A stretch of 10,132 bases of DNA from Promethearchaeota archaeon (GTDB lineage: Archaea; Asgardarchaeota; Lokiarchaeia; Sigynarchaeales; MK-D1), in NCBI GenBank assembly GCA_016839385.1, contig JAEOUK010000129.1, positions 1 to 10,132 on the forward strand, in the 5' to 3' direction. The first letter of the stretch is position 1. The number at the start of each line of letters is the position of its first letter. A model generated the notes under the pieces. The model made no database searches and was not told the origin of the DNA. It saw nothing but the letters and a program-made list of their open reading frames with translations. Shown here one piece after another: positions 5,883-10,132 of the stretch. The position numbers were made by a program, and so were the translations under genes.

Positions 5883-7286
5883 TCATTTGATTTTTTTTTG
5901 GCTTTTTACAAAATGCTTTTCCAAGAAATTATCAACTCTTCTCGCTTCTTCTCGCTCCCCCGCTTGATAATAAATTATTTTAGCCTTTTTGAAAATTCTT
6001 CCAGCATCTTCTTTTTGACCGAGTTTAAAATAGCAATGCCCCAAACCTTCCAGCATGTGAGCAATCATATCAGCATCTTTAGATTTGAATACATCTTTTA
6101 TAAGTAAACGGTAATTTTTCGCTAAGCGAAGCCACAATCTATCGTCAGGATGGGCATCAGGATAGTGGATTTCGGGGTCGTCCATTTCCTCCGGAATGAC
6201 ACGAGATAGTATAAGTTCACTCATCGTTTTTATCGTTAAACTCAAATCTATTTTCCCATCTTGATCTGACTTTATGAAAAATCCCATTATTTCATGGGCT
6301 TCCCGCGGGATTTCCCCCGAAAGAATTGCTTCCATAGTGTGTTGACTGAATCCATATTCTTCCAAGTGCCCTTCTTCATCAAGTTCTTTAATTTCTGTTT
6401 GAACTCGTTTCCACTTGAGATATTTTGAGAGCCAAAATCTATAGATCAGAATCATTACAACAAGAATAACTACCATTCCAACCATTAAAATGTTGAATTG
6501 AGCAGAACCAGTCCTAATGAACTCGTCTAATAGCTCAGAATCACTAAGTATATCAATTATAGGAAGATCTTCGGGATTCATTTTCGAGCCTATGAAAGTA
6601 AAGAACAAGGCGCGGGGGATGGACCCAATCAGGGAAGTGAGGTAGTAATCACGTCTTTTGATACCAAGAAATCCTGCTGCAAACGAGATGTGATCGTAGG
6701 GAATCGCTGGAAATGCACGAGCAATAAGGAGTGCAGGATTACCATACTTATACAAATAATAGTCAAATACATAAAGATCATCGCCAATGAATTTCTCTGC
6801 GACAGGTTTTCCCCCTCGAACACCAATTTCATAGGATAAAACAGCGGTGAGTATTAAACCTGCCATAGCCATACCGGTTCCGAGCCAGAGTCCCCAAAGT
6901 AAACCGCAAGCAAGCAGCATGACCTCTGATGGTAGGGGAGCTATAACCCCTTGAACTGCCATGAACACAAAATAAAGTACAATACCCCACCCTCCAAGCG
7001 TTATTATCGGTCGGATGAAGTATCGTAAAACCAGTCCAAACATCCAACTAGAATCTTGTGCGAGTTTGATGGTTAAGCCGATAGTAAGTAGGATGAGAGC
7101 AGCAAACACACCAAACCAGATCCACGTTTTAATATCAAGACCTGTAAATGCATTTTTAAATCGAGTTTTAAATGAGATTTTTACTTTGGGAGCTCGAGGT
7201 TTTGCATATTCATCTATGTGACTTTCAAATTCTTCGTCGGTATGGTCTGAAGATTGATTATCTGGATTATCCGAGTCAGAATTCAT
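5883..7286 (-). CDS. VTT/DedA-family (SNARE-associated) membrane protein with C-terminal TPR-like domain
   Basis: The ATG at 7286 gives 467 residues; an upstream TTG would add 17 unlikely residues. Order of parts: an acidic cytosolic N-terminus (1-50); a membrane helix at 54-73; the VTT (SNARE-associated) domain at about 88-235; a further helix at 264-287; then a soluble tail of 180 residues. VTT hallmarks are APLPSEVMLLACGLLWG at 116-132, with a conserved Glu at 121 next to a re-entrant loop, and ARAFPAIPYDHISFAAGF at 189-206. The tail ends in a TPR-like pair of helices (about 408-450; GLGHCYFKLGQKEDAGRIF). Bacterial DedA proteins support membrane homeostasis and lipid flipping, and the eukaryotic relatives VMP1 and TMEM41B are scramblases; a lipid-handling role is inferred. 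Many DedA proteins are only about 200 residues, so the tail is an addition. No Shine-Dalgarno is seen, and a weak TATA-like CATAAA lies 27 bases upstream, which fits leaderless initiation. Confidence 0.9.
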   Translation of the reverse strand: MNSDSDNPDNQSSDHTDEEFESHIDEYAKPRAPKVKISFKTRFKNAFTGLDIKTWIWFGVFAALILLTIGLTIKLAQDSSWMFGLVLRYFIRPIITLGGWGIVLYFVFMAVQGVIAPLPSEVMLLACGLLWGLWLGTGMAMAGLILTAVLSYEIGVRGGKPVAEKFIGDDLYVFDYYLYKYGNPALLIARAFPAIPYDHISFAAGFLGIKRRDYYLTSLIGSIPRALFFTFIGSKMNPEDLPIIDILSDSELLDEFIRTGSAQFNILMVGMVVILVVMILIYRFWLSKYLKWKRVQTEIKELDEEGHLEEYGFSQHTMEAILSGEIPREAHEIMGFFIKSDQDGKIDLSLTIKTMSELILSRVIPEEMDDPEIHYPDAHPDDRLWLRLAKNYRLLIKDVFKSKDADMIAHMLEGLGHCYFKLGQKEDAGRIFKKAKIIYYQAGEREEARRVDNFLEKHFVKSQKKIK

Positions 7287-7383
7287 TCTATGTATAAAAA
7301 ATAAGGGGAATTTATGAAACTTACGATGATTATCCAAAATGAGAAAGGAATGACTCTTGATTAGTAAAATAGAAGTTGATTAG

Positions 7384-7397
7384 AAATAAAAATAAAA
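7384..7397 (-). terminator. T-rich terminator after acyl-CoA synthetase gene
   Basis: TTTTATTTTTATTT on the minus strand begins 15 bases after the TAA stop, a typical archaeal U-rich termination tract. It would separate the synthetase from the VTT gene. Confidence 0.5.
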
Positions 7398-7411
7398 GAA
7401 ATCAGATGCAA

Positions 7412-9322
7412 TTATTTCGATTTTATTACCGAATGGATTGCGTCTCGAACTTCTTCCACTGCAGCCCTATCCTCAATTGTACTAATATCCCCTATTTCTT
7501 TTCCTTCAGCAATGGATTTTATAATTCGACGCATAACTTTTCCTGAACGAGTTTTTGGTAAACGACTCACGCATAATATTTCTTTTGGTGTAGCAATAGG
7601 TCCAATACCATTTCGAATGGTTTCCCGAAGTTCCTTTTTGATTTCATCATTCCATTCTACACCTTGCTTGGTGACTACTAGCACAAGTGGTACTTGTCCT
7701 TTTACTTCATCAGCAATGCCGATTACCATGTTTTCTGCGACTGCAGGGTGATTATTCAGTAGTTCTTCTATTTCTCGTGTACCCAATCGATGAGCTGCTA
7801 CTTTAATTACTTCGTCTGCGCGTCCTAGAACAAAGTAATAGCCATTCTTGTCTTTTATCGCATAATCACCAGTAGCGTAATAATCGCCGGGAAGAACGCC
7901 CCAATAGGCTTCCTTAAAACGCTCATCATCACCCCAAAGCGTCATCATCATCCCTGGTGGTGTTGCGCCACGTGCAACCAGGTATCCTTTAATATCATGT
8001 TTAACCTCCTTTCCATTCTCATCCACAACTAATAAATCCCATCCCCATGTTGGAAATGTAGGACTTCCAGGAATAATCGGGATATCATCTTCGCCTACAG
8101 GGTTGCAAAGGACTGGCCAGCCAGTTTCTGTCTGCCAATAATTGTCAATGATTTGTGTTTCTCCCAGAACACGCTTTGCCCATTTATATGTAGCCGGATC
8201 AAGTGGTTCTCCCGCCAAAAACAAATATTTCAAATTTGATAGGTCATGTTTGGTAATCCATTCTTCAGGATATTTTCTTAACATACGAAAAGCGGTTGGA
8301 CTACTGAATACTACATCAGTTTTTAGTTTAGACATGGTCTCAAACCAGATACCTGGATTTTCTACACCACCCTTTCCATGTAATGGTGTACCATCATAAA
8401 CGATTGAGGTTAATCCTGCGATTAATGGGGCATAGATTGTATAAGAATGACCCACAACCCAGCCAATATCGCTTGTAGCGAAGTATATAGAATCTTTCTT
8501 GCACCCATATAGCGAGAAGATACTATAATAAAGCGCTACCATGTAACCTGCTGTATCCCGCACAGCTCCTTTCGGTTTTCCTGTAGTTCCGCTTGTATAT
8601 AAGATGTAACTTATGTCATCACTTTTTAAATGAGCACATTCGACTTTTTTCAGGTCACATTTTTCCAATTCTTTTTCCCAGTCTAAATCTCGACCCTTTA
8701 CAGGAGTGTAGGGTTTAATTCCAAAATTTACAACTAGAACTTTGGGGACTTTGAATTGTGCAGTTTCAATTGCATCATCAACAATCTTCTTTAGATCTGT
8801 AATTTTTCCAGCTCTTTCGCTAGCATCCCCACATATTATCAGTTTAGGTTTTGCATCGTCAATTCTAACAGCAATTGCGTCCTTGGAAAATCCCGCAAAG
8901 ATTATGGAATGGATAACTCCAATGCGAACACATGCAAGTGCTGCAGCACAAGCTTCAATTGACATAGGAAGGTAAAAAATGACTCGATCTCCCTTTTTTA
9001 ATCCAAGTCTTGTTAACAATCCCGCAATTTCCTGAACATATACTAATAATTCAGAATATGTAATGCTCTTAGTCACACCATCCACGGGATTTTCATAGAC
9101 ATACGCAGCTCGATCTTTATGACTATCCTTCAAAGCCCATCGATCCACCGCATTATAGCATAGGTTAGTTTTTCCTCCAATAAACCAACGGTAAAAAGGT
9201 GGATTTGACTTATCCAAAATTTTCTCTGGTTTTTTGAACCAAAATAACTCGTCAGCGATTTTTCCCCAGAATTTCTCAGGTTTTTTTATAGACATCTTGT
9301 GTAGTTTTTTATAATTCGACAT
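7412..9322 (-). CDS. short-chain acyl-CoA synthetase, propionyl-CoA synthetase (PrpE)-like
   Basis: The ATG at 9322 gives 636 residues, normal for AMP-forming acetyl/propionyl-CoA synthetases; the longer open frame adds 43 residues unlike the family. The enzyme activates a short carboxylic acid with ATP and CoA in the cytoplasm. Domains: an ACAS N-terminal region (17-75, FWGKIADELFWF), the AMP-binding P-loop YTSGTTGKPKG (242-252), SDIGWVVGHSY (284-294), FLAGEPLD (368-375), NYWQTETGW (394-402), the motor TGD (485-487), the A8 hinge GRADEVIKVAAHRLGTREIE (500-519), and the catalytic Lys K595 in RSGKVMRR. AGEPLD, NYWQTETGWP and PPGMMMTLWGDDERF match PrpE/ACSS3 rather than acetate Acs, which has VGEPIN and WWQTETG; propionate or a similar acid is the likely substrate. 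Unusually, position 510 is Ala where the family has Gly. A TATA box lies upstream and a T-rich tract follows the stop. Confidence 0.95.
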   Translation of the reverse strand: MSNYKKLHKMSIKKPEKFWGKIADELFWFKKPEKILDKSNPPFYRWFIGGKTNLCYNAVDRWALKDSHKDRAAYVYENPVDGVTKSITYSELLVYVQEIAGLLTRLGLKKGDRVIFYLPMSIEACAAALACVRIGVIHSIIFAGFSKDAIAVRIDDAKPKLIICGDASERAGKITDLKKIVDDAIETAQFKVPKVLVVNFGIKPYTPVKGRDLDWEKELEKCDLKKVECAHLKSDDISYILYTSGTTGKPKGAVRDTAGYMVALYYSIFSLYGCKKDSIYFATSDIGWVVGHSYTIYAPLIAGLTSIVYDGTPLHGKGGVENPGIWFETMSKLKTDVVFSSPTAFRMLRKYPEEWITKHDLSNLKYLFLAGEPLDPATYKWAKRVLGETQIIDNYWQTETGWPVLCNPVGEDDIPIIPGSPTFPTWGWDLLVVDENGKEVKHDIKGYLVARGATPPGMMMTLWGDDERFKEAYWGVLPGDYYATGDYAIKDKNGYYFVLGRADEVIKVAAHRLGTREIEELLNNHPAVAENMVIGIADEVKGQVPLVLVVTKQGVEWNDEIKKELRETIRNGIGPIATPKEILCVSRLPKTRSGKVMRRIIKSIAEGKEIGDISTIEDRAAVEEVRDAIHSVIKSK

Positions 9323-9361
9323 TACAATCAGTTCTCTTTTTTGCGTAAATATAGATCTAAC

Positions 9362-9375
9362 TACTCGTCGGAGTA
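9362..9375. repeat. inverted repeat abutting the synthetase TATA box
   Basis: TACTC, loop GTCG, then GAGTA: a perfect 5-base inverted repeat. Its outer arm overlaps the TATA box of the synthetase promoter, and the rest lies between TATA and the expected start site. Repressors commonly bind there in archaea. It is short enough to be chance. Confidence 0.35.
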
Positions 9376-9383
9376 TAAAAAAA
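9374..9383 (-). promoter_or_regulatory. TATA box for acyl-CoA synthetase gene
   Basis: TTTTTTTATA on the minus strand is centred about 56 bases before the ATG. Transcription would begin near 9353, giving a leader of about 30 bases. A second TATA-like sequence (CTATATTT) lies nearer the gene at 9347-9354. Confidence 0.45.
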
Positions 9384-9439
9384 TAATTCCACATCGGATT
9401 TGAAAACGATATAAAAACTAGCTTTAAAGAAATGTCTAC

Positions 9440-9449
9440 GGAAATTTCC
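9440..9449. promoter_or_regulatory. perfect palindrome GGAAATTTCC in divergent promoter region
   Basis: This ten-base perfect palindrome lies immediately upstream of TTTTATAG (9451-9458), a candidate TATA box for the rightward gene. It is a plausible binding site for a dimeric regulator; none has been identified. Confidence 0.35.
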
Positions 9450-9450
9450 A

Positions 9451-9476
9451 TTTTATAGACACGAATATATTTTTAA
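9451..9476 (+). promoter_or_regulatory. promoter region of GxGYxYP gene, two TATA candidates
   Basis: TTTTATAG (9451-9458) would give a start near 9480 and a leader of about 20 bases. AATATATTTTTAA (9464-9476) would give a nearly leaderless transcript for the ATG at 9501, which has no Shine-Dalgarno. The sequence does not decide between them. Confidence 0.4.
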
Positions 9477-9500
9477 GGAAAATCGATGTAACATGAAAAT

Positions 9501-10132
9501 ATGAAGAAATGGGGCAAAATCGTCCTTCTTTTACTTTCATTAGGTGTGGTTTTCATTTCCGTTTATTTCCCAATCATGTGGTATGTCATATACCCACGTC
9601 AAGGAGTATATTTGGATAAACCAGTTAATCAATTGGAAGAGGGAGAAGCTGAGGGACGATATTTTCCTTTACCAGCTCGTCCTATAGAATTATACTCCAT
9701 CAATCAAGAGGATTGTGAAGGTGAATCACTAGTTACCCTCTTAACACTTCAAGGATTGCTTGCTCGTAGGGAAAATGGGACCAGTATCTATATTTCGGAT
9801 AATGGTTATTATAAAGCATGGGAATCCCTAATTGAGGATGAAGGAATTCCAGTCAACAATACTGTTTCTGATCCGTGGGCTTTAATAGCGCAATTTGCTG
9901 ACCAAGTAGATGGATATATTGTTTATAGAAATGATACTGCTGGTGCCCCACCTAGCGGTAGTGTTACTTCTGCAGACACATTAAATTACAAACACGTAGA
10001 TGAATCTTATTTAGTTGCGGTTTCTCTTGCCAATCAGTTCAATGCAGTCGCAGTTGCAGAACAAGATATAAGTTATATTCAAGCTGCAGGAATTACAAAT
10101 GAAATTATGAATGTAGTCGGTAAAGACACTGA
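9501..10132 (+). CDS. GxGYxYP-family protein (putative glycoside hydrolase), 3' end cut by window
   Basis: The frame opens at the ATG at 9501 and stays open for 210 residues to the window edge; an ATG at 9493 stops after three codons. A Lys-initiated hydrophobic segment at 6-30 is a signal peptide or anchor, so the rest is probably extracellular. The visible part resembles the N-terminal domain of GxGYxYP proteins: LVTLLTLQGLLARRENG (72-88) corresponds to the family's T-L-Q-G-L-x-N-R, SDPWAL (119-124) and VDGYIVYR (131-138) follow, and LVAVSLANQFNAVAVAE (168-184) matches the segment that precedes the catalytic-like half. The defining GxGYxYP motif lies beyond the window, so the call rests on N-terminal pattern only. 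The family is classed as a putative glycoside hydrolase without firm biochemistry known to me. It is divergent from the acyl-CoA synthetase across about 180 bases. Confidence 0.72.
   Translation, partial: MKKWGKIVLLLLSLGVVFISVYFPIMWYVIYPRQGVYLDKPVNQLEEGEAEGRYFPLPARPIELYSINQEDCEGESLVTLLTLQGLLARRENGTSIYISDNGYYKAWESLIEDEGIPVNNTVSDPWALIAQFADQVDGYIVYRNDTAGAPPSGSVTSADTLNYKHVDESYLVAVSLANQFNAVAVAEQDISYIQAAGITNEIMNVVGKDT

Noticed and set aside
5873..5886. Short hairpin ATGAAA-TT-TTTCAT at the VTT gene end as an intrinsic terminator
   Set aside because: The stem is AT-only with a two-base loop and overlaps the stop codon; the downstream T tract is the better candidate.
9323..9451. 43-residue N-terminal extension of the acyl-CoA synthetase
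   Set aside because: It is unlike the family N-terminus, spans the TATA box and inverted repeat, and the inner ATG at 9322 gives the normal family length.

Overview
This is an AT-rich, densely coding window with ten protein genes and no RNA genes, insertion sequences, CRISPR arrays or long non-coding stretches; the largest gap is about 180 bases. It looks archaeal. Several genes lie behind TATA-like boxes at archaeal distances, some starts have no Shine-Dalgarno and fit leaderless transcripts, and T-rich runs follow several stop codons. The gene mix (a NosD-like beta-helix surface protein with a C-terminal membrane anchor, a uroporphyrinogen-decarboxylase-fold protein, a C45 acyltransferase, a VTT/DedA membrane protein with a TPR tail, a GxGYxYP protein) resembles Asgard archaea. 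That assignment is an inference; there is no rRNA or marker gene here to confirm it.

Layout. A MarR-family regulator runs in from the left edge (+ strand) and meets the next gene tail to tail with a 4-base overlap. From 337 to 9322 all eight genes are on the minus strand. In transcription order they are: a propionyl-CoA-synthetase-like acyl-CoA synthetase (9322-7412), a VTT-domain membrane protein with a TPR-like tail (7286-5883), a URO-D/MtaA-fold protein (5775-4663), a membrane-anchored parallel beta-helix protein (4515-3610), a DJ-1/PfpI protein (3437-2931), an orphan seven-helix membrane protein (2908-2213), a two-domain GNAT acetyltransferase (2164-1373) and a C45 autoprocessing acyltransferase/hydrolase (1368-337). 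At the right edge a GxGYxYP-family protein starts divergently from the synthetase and is cut by the window end.

How the genes relate. Two pairs look co-transcribed: DJ-1 with the seven-helix protein (gap of 1 or 22 bases depending on start) and GNAT with the C45 enzyme (gap of 4 bases, with a Shine-Dalgarno overlapping the upstream stop). The other minus-strand genes are separated by about 107-172 bases with promoter- or terminator-like sequence, so they are probably separate units that share a strand. I see no single pathway linking the window. Themes are short-chain acyl activation, cell surface or membrane proteins, and stress or detoxification.

Most worth a second look: the orphan seven-helix protein beside DJ-1, the VTT-TPR fusion, the Gly-to-Ala change in the synthetase hinge motif, the H-x-D motif of the URO-D-fold protein, and two short palindromes placed at TATA boxes in the divergent promoter region. 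I found no convincing defence or other wholly new multi-gene system.
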